Positions 18,716 to 29,722 of a stretch of DNA of 64,000 nt are shown here, piece after piece. The first letter of the stretch is position 1, and every line of letters starts with the position of its first letter. The stretch is from Coemansia sp. RSA 487 (taxonomy: Eukaryota; Kickxellomycota; Kickxellomycetes; Kickxellales; Kickxellaceae), in the NCBI GenBank assembly GCA_027577595.1, contig JANBRJ010000059.1:1-64000 (forward strand), written 5' to 3'. A program made the position numbers and the translations under genes. The notes beneath the pieces were generated by a model. That model worked only from the letters and a program-made list of their open reading frames with translations. It was not told the origin of the DNA and did no database searches.

Positions 18716-20365
18716 ATGAAGAAAAAGGCACCGCAGACATCGCACGCCGAGCGCCTAGTCAAGACATGCGCCGAGATCGTTGCCGAGCTTATAGACGCAC
18801 ACGGAAGTGGCGAAAGCGTCAACCTCAACACGCTCAAATCAAAGTACTCGCGCATTAACCGCTTGTCGTCACAGCCACGGCTAGTCGACATTATTGCAGC
18901 AATTCCCGAGCAATACAAGAAGCAGCTCTTGCCAAACCTCAAGGCCAAGCCTGTGCGCACAGCCTCTGGGATTGCCGTGGTTGCTGTTATGTGCAAGCCC
19001 CATAGGTGTCCGCACATTGCGATGACAGGAAACATTTGCGTGTACTGTCCGGGAGGCCCGGATTCGGATTTCGAGTACTCGACGCAATCGTATACGGGGT
19101 ACGAGCCAACCAGCATGCGTGCGATTAGGGCGCGGTACGATCCATACGAGCAGGCGCGCGGGCGTGTCGACCAGCTCAAATCGCTGGGGCATAGCGTCGA
19201 CAAGGTGGAGTTTATCATCATGGGCGGGACATTCATGTCGCTCAACGAGGAATACCGGAACTGGTTCATCATGAACTTGCATGATGCGCTTTCAGGCCAC
19301 CGAAGCAACGATATCGATGAAGCTGTGCGGATGTCCGAGCAAAGCGAAACCAAGTGCATCGGGATCACTATAGAGACACGACCTGACGCTGCGCTCAAGC
19401 CACACTTGAGCCATATGCTGCGGTACGGGTGCACACGACTTGAGCTTGGAGTGCAAAGCGTCTACGAGGACGTTGCGCGCGACACTAACCGCGGACACAC
19501 CGTGCGCGCCGTTTGCGAATCGTTCCACTTGGCCAAGGATGCCGGATACAAGGTTGTTGCACATATGATGCCCGACTTGCCCAACGTGGGAATGGAACGA
19601 GATATCGAACAATTCAAGGAGTACTTTGAGAACCCGCTGTTCCGGTCCGATGGCCTGAAGCTGTACCCAACGCTTGTTATTCGCGGAACTGGGCTCTACG
19701 AGCTGTGGCGGACCGGTCGGTACCGCAACTACACGCCCAATGCGCTGGTCGATCTGGTGGCACGCATCCTAGCACTCGTTCCGCCATGGACTCGCGTGTA
19801 CCGTGTGCAGCGCGATATCCCGATGCCTCTGGTGAGCTCTGGCGTTGAGTATGGCAACCTGCGCGAACTTGCGCTCCAGCGGATGCGCGATCTAGGCACA
19901 GAGTGTCGCGACGTACGGACAAGGGAAGTGGGAATCGTCGACATCCACACCAAAGTACAGCCAGACCAGGTGGAGATGATCCGGCGCGACTACACAGCGA
20001 ATGGCGGGTGGGAGACGTTCCTCTCGTACGAGGATCCGGACCAAGATATCCTCATTGGGCTTTTGCGGTTGCGCAAATGCTCGCCCGAGACGTTCAGACC
20101 TGAGCTGACCCAATGCGGCGGCCAGTGCTCGATTGTGCGCGAGTTGCATGTTTATGGGAGCGTCGTGCCCGTGCATTCGCGGGATCCCAAAAAGTTCCAG
20201 CACCAAGGGTTCGGCACGCTGCTGATGGAGGAGGCTGAGCGTATTGCCCGCGAAGAGCATGGCTCTGTCAAGTTGGCTGTCATCAGCGGAGTTGGAACCC
20301 GCCACTACTACCGCAAGCTTGGGTATGAGCTAGATGGCCCTTACATGTCCAAATGGCTCTCATAA
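18716..20365 (+). CDS. ELP3: Elongator complex catalytic subunit Elp3
   Basis: A 549-residue protein. The radical-SAM iron-sulfur motif is C98-x9-C108-x2-C111 within [18 protein letters not shown], followed by the conserved [14 protein letters not shown] stretch. A C-terminal GNAT acetyltransferase domain (about 395-549) includes [16 protein letters not shown], the acetyl-CoA loop, and ends [14 protein letters not shown]. Elp3 with Elp1-6 modifies wobble uridine (U34) of tRNAs to cm5U derivatives in the cytosol. Length and domain order are those of the family and no key residue is missing. There are no introns. Confidence 0.97.
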   Translation: MKKKAPQTSHAERLVKTCAEIVAELIDAHGSGESVNLNTLKSKYSRINRLSSQPRLVDIIAAIPEQYKKQLLPNLKAKPVRTASGIAVVAVMCKPHRCPHIAMTGNICVYCPGGPDSDFEYSTQSYTGYEPTSMRAIRARYDPYEQARGRVDQLKSLGHSVDKVEFIIMGGTFMSLNEEYRNWFIMNLHDALSGHRSNDIDEAVRMSEQSETKCIGITIETRPDAALKPHLSHMLRYGCTRLELGVQSVYEDVARDTNRGHTVRAVCESFHLAKDAGYKVVAHMMPDLPNVGMERDIEQFKEYFENPLFRSDGLKLYPTLVIRGTGLYELWRTGRYRNYTPNALVDLVARILALVPPWTRVYRVQRDIPMPLVSSGVEYGNLRELALQRMRDLGTECRDVRTREVGIVDIHTKVQPDQVEMIRRDYTANGGWETFLSYEDPDQDILIGLLRLRKCSPETFRPELTQCGGQCSIVRELHVYGSVVPVHSRDPKKFQHQGFGTLLMEEAERIAREEHGSVKLAVISGVGTRHYYRKLGYELDGPYMSKWLS

Positions 20366-20945
20366 GATCATTTTGGTTACCTTTTCTTGTCCACGGATAT
20401 TTGCTGATGGAGTCACAGGCTTTTCTGCAACGTAAATTGAGATTGGCATTTCCAGAAACAGGTTGGGCGACAGAAATAAAATTGAATGATTGACACAAAG
20501 GCATATCCTGGATATTGTGCATTCGTCACTACAACAGGGTTTTTTCTTCTTCTCATATTCCATTGTCTGAAAAGTCTATTCGTTCTTTGGCTTTTTTTTT
20601 TCATTTTTTTAGCTGCTCGCAAAACGCAGTCTTCCCACCCATCATCACCCACCACCGCCCCCCATTTTCTTCCCACTCTTCAAGACTTGCTTTCTCTGTA
20701 GACTTTCTTTCTATCATAAAGCTTTTTTTTGTTTCTCTTTATTCTTTTTGTTCAAGCTTATTCACCAAAGAAGCTTTTTAAGGATGATACGACGGAAAGA
20801 CACGATGTTAGAAGTAAGCACAAGTCGTATTTCTTCCCTCAATTACCACGAGAATGCTGAATGGAGAGAGAGCATACACTGCTAACCTTTTTTTTTTAAA
20901 TCTGCTACTGCTTTCACAACACCACTCTATTGATAATAGGATATA
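20366..20945. other. Intergenic, pyrimidine-rich
   Basis: 580 bases between ELP3 and the DysF gene. Several T- and C-rich tracts are present; no gene or repeat recognised. Confidence 0.5.
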
Positions 20946-23901
20946 ATGCCAAGCATACTGCCGTCCAAAACAAAGGCGTTTGCGTACCGACCATACATGA
21001 CTACGTCAGAGGCAACGCATCTGAATAGCCAGTACGACTGGGACAACAATGACTCTGACGATTCGAATGACAAAACACCAAATGCACGGATAGTCGGCAG
21101 ACCCCCTATAGCAGTACAAACGGCACAGTCGCTTGATAATGATCGTGCGCAAATGGCACAGCTGCATGCAGGTGCCATGACTGCACGCATTCGTGAGGCT
21201 AAGCGGATTCTTGACGACGTTAAATTCGAATATTCTTGTGACGTGCTCTACGAATGCCAAAGAGGGTAAGGGTGAATGCCGTGGATTTTTCTTCTCTCCT
21301 CTTCTCTTCTCTTTCCACGGAGGGAGAGAACAATAAGACTGACAGAGGATTTGTTTACTACGTGCATGTTATCTCCTGCCCATCTATCCATTGCTATATA
21401 CAGCAACTAACTGCATGTTCTGTTCTACTCGGTTCTACTTTTCTAGGTTCAACTTTCTTGGCAAGGCGAATTTCAGCGCCAAACTGTAAGTATATGTATA
21501 TACTCTCCCTGATTTAACATGTGAAAAATATGCATGGTTAGCCACGTGTCTCTAACTGAAGAGAAGCTTGATTATTTTATTCCTATTGTTCCGTTTGCAA
21601 GGAGAAACTCCGCTGACTTTTTTTTTTAATTTAACACTATTTACCAATGCAAGGAATAGATTGCATCCAATGGATCCGCCGCCGTGGTGCGACTCGTCGA
21701 TGAAGCTGACGCTACCCAACGTGCACTCGTTTCAGCTCCCGGACCCGTCGTGGCAATGGGTATCGCCGCGGTGGCTCATTGACATGACTCTAGATGTGGA
21801 TGACGATGGATGGCAGTACTCGTCGCGGTTCGGACAGCCTGTGTGGCATGGGCGGCACTCAGCGACCCGGTCGTTCGTACGGCGTAGGCGATGGCTGCGA
21901 CTCCGCCGTCGCCCACGGACAACGCAGACAGTGGATGCAGTGAACGCACCGGGCGCCAGCCTAGTAGTCGAATTGCAGCCCACCCTGAATGAATCCAAAA
22001 GACGTTCCAAGAAACCGATACTTATTGCAAACAAGTTCAAGAATAAGGTTTCGGGCGGATACGTCGGCACTTGTCCCAAATCGCCCACTAAGCCTGAAGC
22101 CAAGCCGCTGGCATATACACTGAAGGATGGGAGATACCGGTCACATCACCTCAAGGCCGTCGATAGCTATGCGATGGAAGTGGCTGCACGTGTGCTTTCG
22201 TGTCCAGCTTCTCCAGTCAACCAGAGTTCGCCAGCTTCGCCTACAACATCAAGCAGGAAGAATGTGGGGCCTGCTAAAGCTTTGTCGTTTCTTGCGCCCT
22301 CCTCACTCCTCAAGCTGTCCAAGCTTGAGGATGGCAATATCCCGGGAACTCGTATCCCGTACAGTCGTATATCCAACATTGGAGCCATTGCTGAAGAAGC
22401 CCCAAGCGACGATGACAAGGATAATATAGACAGCGACGATGAAGAAGAGGAAGAAGCGAGCGAAGGTGGGTTTCTGACGATGAAGCCGACTGTTCCATCC
22501 TTCAACATCATTGGCTCGTCGCCCAGCACCCAAGACCACCGCGATGCTGGAGGAGACCAGTCCGATACTATCCAGCAGCTGAAGCGCTGTTTATCTGAGA
22601 ACTGGCAAAAGCGAGACCTCCGGCGCACTCCAGCCTCAAGCCTTCGCCTCTGCGTGCAGCGGGATGACAGCGATTCCAGCGATAATGAAGACGATAGCAG
22701 CAAATCTGGGACCGGCTCTTGGGCACCCGGCAATAGGCTCCCGCTCCCTACTATAATAGATAAACACACTGGGAATGCGGTGAGTATGTGTGTTCCAAAG
22801 CTCACTCCGCTGGCCTCGCCCGAACCAACTTCGCCTAGATCGCCTTCCGACGCTTGTGGGGCGGACGATAGTTTGGAGCTTGTCCGCAGACATGAGAGTA
22901 TTATTGCGCGCAAGCTGAGCCAGCAGACAAAGCGGAGGGCTGGCGGCAGAAGCCTCTTGCGCATCGCGTCGTTTATAGGCTCCGGTGGATCACGCAGGCC
23001 GTCGATCTCACATTCAATGCATTCGATGCTGGTGCCCAGTACCAACACTGAAGACCCAGCATTGCCTCAACCACATAAGAACCAGAAATACAAGCACTCG
23101 CAGAAAGAAGATGCAGATGGGGACGAGGATGAGGATGAGGATGAGGACGAGGACGAGGGGCTGTCTATAGCATCAAAAACATCAATCTCCACAGCCGTTG
23201 ACTCAACCTCTGATCTATCCTCCACCACTGGCGCACTAGAGTTTTATTCCGGAAACAGTAACGGATTGCATCCAGTGGATCCCTACGTCGACCCGTACAC
23301 AAACAACCGCATCCCTGATATGTCGACAAGGCAACCGCAGACACCGCCAGCAAATACGCATGTGCTTGACAAGAGCCTGCTCACGATGGCCGGCGACTCG
23401 CTTAAATCCATGATCGGCGAGATTCTGCTGGACCGCGAGCGGCTCGAGTTTCTGCGCGAAGGGTTGGCATCGGGTGGAATAACAGCCGCCACTATATGGT
23501 ACTCGTTTCCATGGCTACATCTGGAGCTCTTGCAATTCGACGCGTCGCGCCAGAGACTGATATCCATGCTCCTTTCGAATTCACATACGTGCCCACCAGA
23601 TTCATTGCGTGTTTTTGCATCATCCCTCAGTAATAGCGGCTCCACCGTGGGTGCTGACGAATATGAACAGGCTTTTATAGAGTCCCTTGATTCTCGAGAT
23701 CGCGACGAGTACTTGCATATTCAGGAATCAGTTGGCTCAAATACCTTTGCTTCGCTGTCGCCTTCGCAAGTTTGGAGGTTTATCATTCGTCCGGTGGTTG
23801 CGCATGACTCGGATTTATTTTACTCTGACTACAAAATGATGGCCATGGGAATTGCCCGGTTGAGTATGGTGACGTCAAGGAAGCAACATGTACAACATTA
23901 G
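20946..23901 (+). CDS. DysF-domain protein (Pex23/Spo73/Mug65-like), three exons
   Basis: Proposed splice: 20946-21265, 21447-21485, 21660-23901, giving 866 residues. Donors are GG|GTAAGG and CT|GTAAGT; acceptors are TTCTAG and GGAATAG. The spliced junction reads CQRG-FNFLGKANFSAK-LLHPMDPPPW, which restores the VLYENQRG...FFG...FSxKxLLxxDPPPW pattern of DysF proteins that neither open frame shows alone. The DysF core follows (about 120-200): LPDPSWQWVSPRWLIDM, DVDDDGWQYS and SFVRRRRWLRLRR. DysF proteins act at peroxisome/ER contact sites (Pex23, Pex30 families) or in prospore-membrane shaping (Spo73). No transmembrane segment is present, so it is closer to Spo73/Mug65. A long disordered serine- and acid-rich tail includes an EDEDEDEDEDE run near residue 605. 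Confidence 0.85.
21447..21485 (+). other. 39-base micro-exon of the DysF gene
   Basis: Encodes thirteen residues, FNFLGKANFSAK with split codons at both ends, between two introns of 181 and 174 bases. The family's aromatic-GxxxFSxK pattern supports it. Confidence 0.8.
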
Positions 23902-24065
23902 ATTTTTATTTTTCGTGTACAACACATTTGTAATAATATTGCCCGAATTACTAATCGCTATATATACCTTTCTGCGTGTTACACTTTGTGCACATAGCAG
24001 ATGTAGCTTGGAGTCATACTAACACACTCTCGCCCCCTACCCTGCTCCAAAAATAATGACCAAGG

Positions 24066-24073
24066 TATAAAAG
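24066..24073 (+). promoter_or_regulatory. TATA box of the catalase gene
   Basis: TATAAAAG about 90 bases upstream of the catalase ATG, at the usual fungal spacing. Confidence 0.5.
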
Positions 24074-24162
24074 AGACTTGAATCTATGAAACCAAAGAAA
24101 AGAACAATGACACTTATTTCGCCTTTGAGATTATCCCCCACTACCACAAATACAAACAAAGA

Positions 24163-25683
24163 ATGATTCCGCCTCCAAAGAACACCAAGCAAGATCCCAA
24201 TACCATGACTAGCACACGGGTTCCGCACAATGCGGATATGGGTGTTATGACCACAGGTGCTGGAATCCCTGTGACGGACAACCAAACATCCCAAACGGCT
24301 GGGTACTATGGGCCTGTTCTGATCCAAGATTTCCACCTGATCGACAAGCTGGCGCACTTTGACCGCGAGCGCATCCCTGAGCGCGTAGTGCATGCCAAGG
24401 GTGCTGGCGCGCACGGGTACTTTGAGGTAACCAAGGACATTTCGCATCTGACATGCGCAAAATTCCTCAGCGAGGTCAGCAAACGCACACCACTATTTGC
24501 TCGCTTTTCAACGGTTGGTGGTGAATCTGGATCGGCGGATACTGCAAGAGACCCGCGTGGATTTTCAGTGAAATTTTACACCGAGGAAGGCAATTGGGAC
24601 ATGGTTGGCAATAACACGCCCATTTTCTTCATCCGCGATCCCAGCAAATTCCCTGACTTTATCCATACGCAGAAGCGCGACCCAAGGACACATCTAAAGA
24701 ACCCTGACATGCAGTGGGACTTTTGGTCGCATGTGCCAGAGTCGCTGCACCAGGTTATGATCCTCTTTAGCAACCGCGGCACCCCCAATGGCTTCCGCCA
24801 TATGCACGGATACTCGAGCCACACGCTCAAGCTCGTCAAGGAGGACGGGTCCTTCCACTACGTCAAGTGGCACTTCCGCACCAACCAAGGAATCAAGAAC
24901 TTCAAGGCTGGCGAGGCTGCCGCGCTTGAGGGCACTAATCCGGATTACGCTACCCAGGATCTATTCGAGGCAATCGAGCGCGGAGACCATCCATCGTGGA
25001 CGGTGTACATCCAGGTTTTCACCGAGGAAGAGGCCATGAAGATGAAGTACAACCCATTCGATGTCACCAAAGTGGTCAGCCAAAAGGAGTATCCCCTGCA
25101 CGAGGTTGGACGCATGGTGCTGGACCGCAACCCCGAAAACTATTTCGCCGAAGTCGAGCAAGCTGCGTTTTCGCCGTCGCACATGGTCCCTGGCATTGCT
25201 CCGTCTCCCGACCGAATGCTGCAGGGCAGACTGTTCAGCTACCCCGATACGCACCGCCACCGCCTGGGCGCCAACTACCTGCAGCTGCCCATCAACCGCC
25301 CCATCAACAAGGTCCTCAATCACCAGCGCGATGGACCCATGTGTACAACCGATAATGGAGGGCGGCTTCCCAACTACGAGCCCAATACGTTCGGCGGACC
25401 ACACGACGACCATAAAGCGCTGGATGTCGTACCAGTTAAGGTCAATGGTTCTGAAGGCCACCATACCTACAAGCTGGCAGATCTGGATTTCGACCAACCT
25501 AGGGCGCTATACAATTTGCTCAGTCCCGAAGAGCGGCAGAATTTGGTTGAAAATATCGCTGCTAGTATTGGAGCAGCGCAGATTAGGATCCAACATAATG
25601 TGGTTCCCCACCTCAAACGTATTGACCCTGATTACGGTTCCCGCGTTGAAGCCATTTTGAAAGAGAACAACCCCGAGTACTAA
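24163..25683 (+). CDS. Monofunctional haem catalase
   Basis: A 506-residue small-subunit catalase that dismutates hydrogen peroxide. The distal histidine H77 lies in [16 protein letters not shown], the distal asparagine in [14 protein letters not shown] (about 148), and the proximal haem-ligand tyrosine in [14 protein letters not shown] (about 360). The first methionine was kept; a second at residue 15 is possible. The C-terminus (ENNPEY) has no SKL-like peroxisomal signal, and there is no signal peptide, so the enzyme is predicted cytosolic like yeast Ctt1 unless an internal signal exists. A TATA box lies about 90 bases upstream. No introns and GC-rich third positions. Confidence 0.97.
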   Translation: MIPPPKNTKQDPNTMTSTRVPHNADMGVMTTGAGIPVTDNQTSQTAGYYGPVLIQDFHLIDKLAHFDRERIPERVVHAKGAGAHGYFEVTKDISHLTCAKFLSEVSKRTPLFARFSTVGGESGSADTARDPRGFSVKFYTEEGNWDMVGNNTPIFFIRDPSKFPDFIHTQKRDPRTHLKNPDMQWDFWSHVPESLHQVMILFSNRGTPNGFRHMHGYSSHTLKLVKEDGSFHYVKWHFRTNQGIKNFKAGEAAALEGTNPDYATQDLFEAIERGDHPSWTVYIQVFTEEEAMKMKYNPFDVTKVVSQKEYPLHEVGRMVLDRNPENYFAEVEQAAFSPSHMVPGIAPSPDRMLQGRLFSYPDTHRHRLGANYLQLPINRPINKVLNHQRDGPMCTTDNGGRLPNYEPNTFGGPHDDHKALDVVPVKVNGSEGHHTYKLADLDFDQPRALYNLLSPEERQNLVENIAASIGAAQIRIQHNVVPHLKRIDPDYGSRVEAILKENNPEY

Positions 25684-26267
25684 GAGAGTGTAGTGTCGCA
25701 TTTCTTGATGCAGCAAATTTCCTCTAAAAATAAACAATGTGTATCAAAGCCTTTCTTTTCCGTATATCATAATTTGCAAGCCATGCGTTTTTCTTCTTTC
25801 ACCCATGATTTTCTAAAAATGTCAGACTACAAAAAAAACAGCGCAAAAAAAACAGCTCGCTGCGTATCTAATAATACATGTGAATTCACACACAAAATGT
25901 CCCAAAAAGAGGGGGGAAACAATATGAAAGTCATTAGATTGTTGGTGGCTTATGATGCACACAATCGTCACATCCACACAAATAACAAGAACAGGTCTTG
26001 AAATGCGCCAAGCATTGTCTGTGCACACGCCATGGCTCATTATTCTTCTCTATCAAGAATTTCAAAATGTGACCATCTTCCATTTTTTTCCACACCCCAT
26101 TCCAGGGTGGGATATAAACGAGAGTACACGGAGGCAAAAAAATAGGGGTCCTGGAACTACCATTGATCCCTTTCATTGCAGGCAGAGTTCCTATCCGCTT
26201 CTTGCTATTCTCTCCTCTTCACTACAAGCGACTGAACACCAAAGCTTTTCTTCCTCAAACATCCACA
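25684..26267. promoter_or_regulatory. Intergenic and promoter of multicopper oxidase 1
   Basis: 584 bases. A TATAAA box at 26113-26118 lies about 150 bases before the oxidase start. AT-rich without recognised gene. Confidence 0.45.
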
Positions 26268-27917
26268 ATGCTACATCGTCAGCTACTGCTTCTGCTAAGC
26301 GCAGCCATTGGCATCTCTTGGGCCAAGATTGTAGATGTCAACTGGAATGTCGAGCAGCTCACGGTCAATCGCGATGGCTACAACACCCGAAAGGCCGTCG
26401 GCGTCAACGGCAAGTTGCCCATCCCACCGGTTTACATAAATAAGGGCGACACTGTTGCGCTGCATGTGCACAACTCGCTTACGGTGCCCACGACCGTGCA
26501 CTTCCACGGGATGTTCCAGAACAACACCGCCTACAACGACGGCGCAGGCATGGTGTCGCAGTGCGGGATTCCGCCAGGCTCCAACTTTACTTATGTTGTT
26601 ACTCCGGACCAGCAAGAAGGCACGTACTGGATGCACGGCCACTATCATGACCAGAACGCCGATGGGTTGCGCACACCTTTCATCATCCGCGATAGCGATG
26701 AGCCAACAACCGAATATGATGACGAGTACCTGTTCTTCCTGGAGGACTGGTACTCGACGCCGTTTGCAGAGCGGATGAACGAGGTGCTGGATCCAAAGGG
26801 CACGTTCCCGCCCCCATCCTCGTTTCCCTATGGGCTAATCAACGGATACAGCGGCAACGACACAAAGCCCATTCGGTTCGAGCCAGGCAAGAAGTATCGC
26901 ATCCGTGTCATCAATATGTCGCTGACCGAGTGGTTCCGGTTCAGTATTCCAGGACACCGGCTCCAGGTGATCGAGGTCGAGGGTGTGCGGTCCGAACCGT
27001 ACGAGGTAGACGGGCTCGACTTGGGCCCTGCGCAGCGGTACTCGGCTATAGTCGAAGCCAAAGAAACCGACGAGTTCAACTACATGTACAACGTAACTCT
27101 GTACGCCAACTTTGTTCCTTTCCTCCGGGGAATGAACCCGCGCGTGTACCTGGGACTCATCGACTATGGCCGTCCCAAGGCGACTACAAAGATCTACTCT
27201 CGCACCAGCGATGCCAACATTGAATGGGCTGACGATATCAAGATGAGCGCCAAAGACCAGGAGCCGCTATTGGAGCCCGTCAATACGTATGTCAAGCTCA
27301 AGGCCACAAGTGCAAAGTTCTCTGACGGCGTTGTGCGTGCCATCCTCGATACTATGCCTTATAATGCTACTTCGCTAGCTGTCCCTACGTTGTTTTCTGC
27401 TATGACAATGGGCAAATTAGCCACCAATCCTGCCATATACAGTGTGCAAGCACAGCCTCATGTGGTGAATCATTTGGACGTTGTCGAGATCGAGATCCAG
27501 AACCCCACAGATATCGACCATTCGTTCCATTTGCATGGCCATACATTCCAGATCGTCGAGTATGGCCCTGGCACTGGTGCCAATCCAAATAAAACACACG
27601 TTTCCCCGGTGGTGCGCCATTCAAGCCGTACTCCAATTAGACGCGATACGTTGGTTGTCAGGACAGGCGAGTATATCAAGATCAGGTTCCGTGCAGATAA
27701 CCCTGGCGTTTGGCTGTTCCATTGCCATATGGATATTCATTTCGCCATGGGACTGGCTATCACTTTTATCGAGGCTCCTACGGTACTTCAGGAGAGAATG
27801 ACCATTCCTTCATCATTGGTCCAAATGTGTCGTCAGCAGGGAGTGAATCCATCTGGTAATGCTGCTGGCAACCAAGGGCTCGATCTCACTGGACTACCTG
27901 CTGGTCCAACCTTGTAA
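26268..27917 (+). CDS. Secreted multicopper oxidase 1 (Fet3/laccase family)
   Basis: A 549-residue protein starting with a signal peptide (MLHRQLLLLLSAAIGISWA). Three cupredoxin domains are present. All four copper motifs are visible: HFHGMFQ, HGHYHDQ, HSFHLHGHTFQ and HCHMDIHFAMGL. The last places leucine at the axial type 1 position. The TVNRDGYN and TVPTTVHFHG context is closer to Fet3-type ferroxidases than to plant laccases. Fet3 proteins have a C-terminal membrane anchor; this one ends in LTGLPAGPTL without a hydrophobic segment, so it should be secreted or wall-bound. The substrate (Fe(II) or phenols) cannot be decided here. The frame extends to 26163 but the ATG at 26268 puts the signal peptide first. 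A paralogue lies at 59629. Confidence 0.9.
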   Translation: MLHRQLLLLLSAAIGISWAKIVDVNWNVEQLTVNRDGYNTRKAVGVNGKLPIPPVYINKGDTVALHVHNSLTVPTTVHFHGMFQNNTAYNDGAGMVSQCGIPPGSNFTYVVTPDQQEGTYWMHGHYHDQNADGLRTPFIIRDSDEPTTEYDDEYLFFLEDWYSTPFAERMNEVLDPKGTFPPPSSFPYGLINGYSGNDTKPIRFEPGKKYRIRVINMSLTEWFRFSIPGHRLQVIEVEGVRSEPYEVDGLDLGPAQRYSAIVEAKETDEFNYMYNVTLYANFVPFLRGMNPRVYLGLIDYGRPKATTKIYSRTSDANIEWADDIKMSAKDQEPLLEPVNTYVKLKATSAKFSDGVVRAILDTMPYNATSLAVPTLFSAMTMGKLATNPAIYSVQAQPHVVNHLDVVEIEIQNPTDIDHSFHLHGHTFQIVEYGPGTGANPNKTHVSPVVRHSSRTPIRRDTLVVRTGEYIKIRFRADNPGVWLFHCHMDIHFAMGLAITFIEAPTVLQERMTIPSSLVQMCRQQGVNPSGNAAGNQGLDLTGLPAGPTL

Positions 27918-28707
27918 TCAGGTACAAAGCTTTTTTTTATAATTAATTTATAAACCTTATATATTTGCACAATGCCACTTTTCCTTTTTCCTCTCTATTA
28001 ATTGCCTTTATTCGGTTTTATTTGTCACTGCAAATGATAAAAAAATGTGTATTTACCCAAGTAACTATCTGATATGCCTTTATTGCCGGACCATTATAAT
28101 TCGCCATATATGTGCATCTTATTACTATGTCACAAAGTCGAACTTCTTTTCTCCCCATTTCATCAATATTGTAATTATCCTGGTATTATCTTCCCATTTA
28201 CAAATGTTACAGGCAACTTGGGTTTAACAGTACTTGCAGATGTTGGAGGTGCACTGCCAAATGTAAGCACTCTGGTAGAGTTAGTATTACTGGTTTGAGT
28301 GGATGGCTTACTAGACATTTTTCAAACTGTGAATCTTGTAATTTACGTTGTGATATTGAATTGTGCTTTTGTGCGACGAGTTAAACTAAAGAAAAATAGA
28401 TGTATGTGTGCCATTCTGCTTTCCATTTAAATACACACCCACCAATATCCATTGTGTCTAATAAATACCCCTATATAGACACTCTTAAAGTATCAAATAA
28501 GAAAGCTGAAAAATGTATTTTTAAATTGAAAATTCCATACCCAGATTTGTTTCTAAACTATGAAACTCTATTATTACCCAATACTAAAATACAACCATTT
28601 CTTTATTCAGATTAATGTGTAAAAATATCCCTATTATTTAAACATTGATATTCGTCATCTATATGCACTTTCTTAAGCTATAAATGTAAATTCTCCAAAT
28701 GTCCCAT
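27918..28707. other. AT-rich intergenic stretch
   Basis: About 790 bases after multicopper oxidase 1 with no recognised gene. Confidence 0.5.
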
Positions 28708-28909
28708 TGTCATGCCAGCTTTGAATAAAATATCACGGTATATGGTGTCATATTTTTGATGGGTAATTCCTGAATGGTGTCATGATTCTTGGTGGTTCAC
28801 GGCTATAAAATAGCCTAACACTCATACCATTTCTTCATGTCATTCTTAGTCTCTGTTGAAAATATATACTATACTCCTACGTAACAGTCTTAGCGTCTAT
28901 AACGTAACA
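28708..28909 (+). mobile_element. Solo LTR, family 2 (202 bases)
   Basis: Starts TGTCATGCCAGCTTTGAAT and ends GTCTATAACGTAACA. The central block ACGGCTATAAAATAGCCTAA holds a TATA box inside a short palindrome, as expected of an LTR promoter. Flanks are CCCAT and CCCAG (4 of 5 match). The length equals that of the nested copy at 29166-29367. Confidence 0.7.
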
Positions 28910-28968
28910 CCCAGAAACTTAAATTTTTAGAGGAAAACCAGTGTATTTTAAAAAACAAACTATTCATG

Positions 28969-29027
28969 TACCATGCCAGCTTTGCATACAGAAACAAGAC
29001 ATACAACATATAATATATTACATATTA
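28969..29027 (+). repeat. Family 2-like LTR end fragment
   Basis: ACCATGCCAGCTTTGCATAC followed by an AT-rich run, directly abutting the family 1 LTR at 29028. It resembles the fragment at 4561-4625. Confidence 0.4.
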
Positions 29028-29495
29028 TGTGACGGATTTGTGATGGATCCAGGATAAAATAACACAGAGTAACTTATAGATGTTTTCTTATTCCTCTAAT
29101 CTCGATAAAAATAAATAAATGAAGATCCATGACTTTTTCTCTGAAGGGCAATGGCTATGAGGAATTGTTATACTATAGACGCTAGGACTGTTACGTAGGA
29201 GTATAGTATATATTTAAAACAGAAACTAAGGATGACATGAGGAAATGGTATGGGTGTTAGGCTATTTTATAGCCGTACTCCACCAAGGATCATAACAACG
29301 TTCAGGAATCACTTATCAAGAATATGATATCATAGTTCTGTGATAGATACTCAAAACTGGCATAACAGGAATGTTGCCCTTATATGTAACAGGGTGCTGT
29401 TACGTATAGGACGCTATTGCAGTGTTAGCATTTAGTGGTTGTGCAGACCCATGGAAATGGGCCAACCTTGCATACGACAACACACTAGCGTAACG
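29028..29495 (-). mobile_element. Solo LTR, family 1 (copy E), interrupted by a family 2 LTR
   Basis: Family 1 sequence from TGTGACGGATTTGTG at 29028 to about 29495 (...CACACTAGCGTAAC), split by a family 2 LTR at 29166-29367. Without the insertion it is about 261 bases, the family length. No internal coding region is attached. Confidence 0.7.
29166..29367 (-). mobile_element. Solo LTR, family 2, nested in family 1, target duplication GGAAT
   Basis: 202 bases from TGTTATACTATAGACGC to GGCATAACA, with the perfect 5-base direct repeat GGAAT at 29161-29165 and 29368-29372. The duplicated bases belong to the host family 1 LTR. Confidence 0.8.
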
Positions 29496-29722
29496 TATAT
29501 CATATACCATATCCATGTTGAATTATGATGGAAGCTAACAACCACATATCATAATATCCCAGCATCCTGTGTCAAAACAAGCACAAAGCCCAGATACATT
29601 TCCTTGTACAAGTGGACAAAAACACATTTCCGCCTGTTTCTATGCCAATCCAAATCTTGCCACATCCATTTCTTTTTACCAAAAAGGGAGTATTTGAAGC
29701 CGCCCTAATACACATTTATCCT

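Noticed and set aside
22167-23048. 293-residue minus-strand frame opposite the DysF tail
   Set aside because: Low-complexity serine runs mirror the acidic and serine-rich sense strand.
28120-28300. Hydrophobic frames at 28045-28298
   Set aside because: Overlapping phases with no consistent coding signal and no start context.
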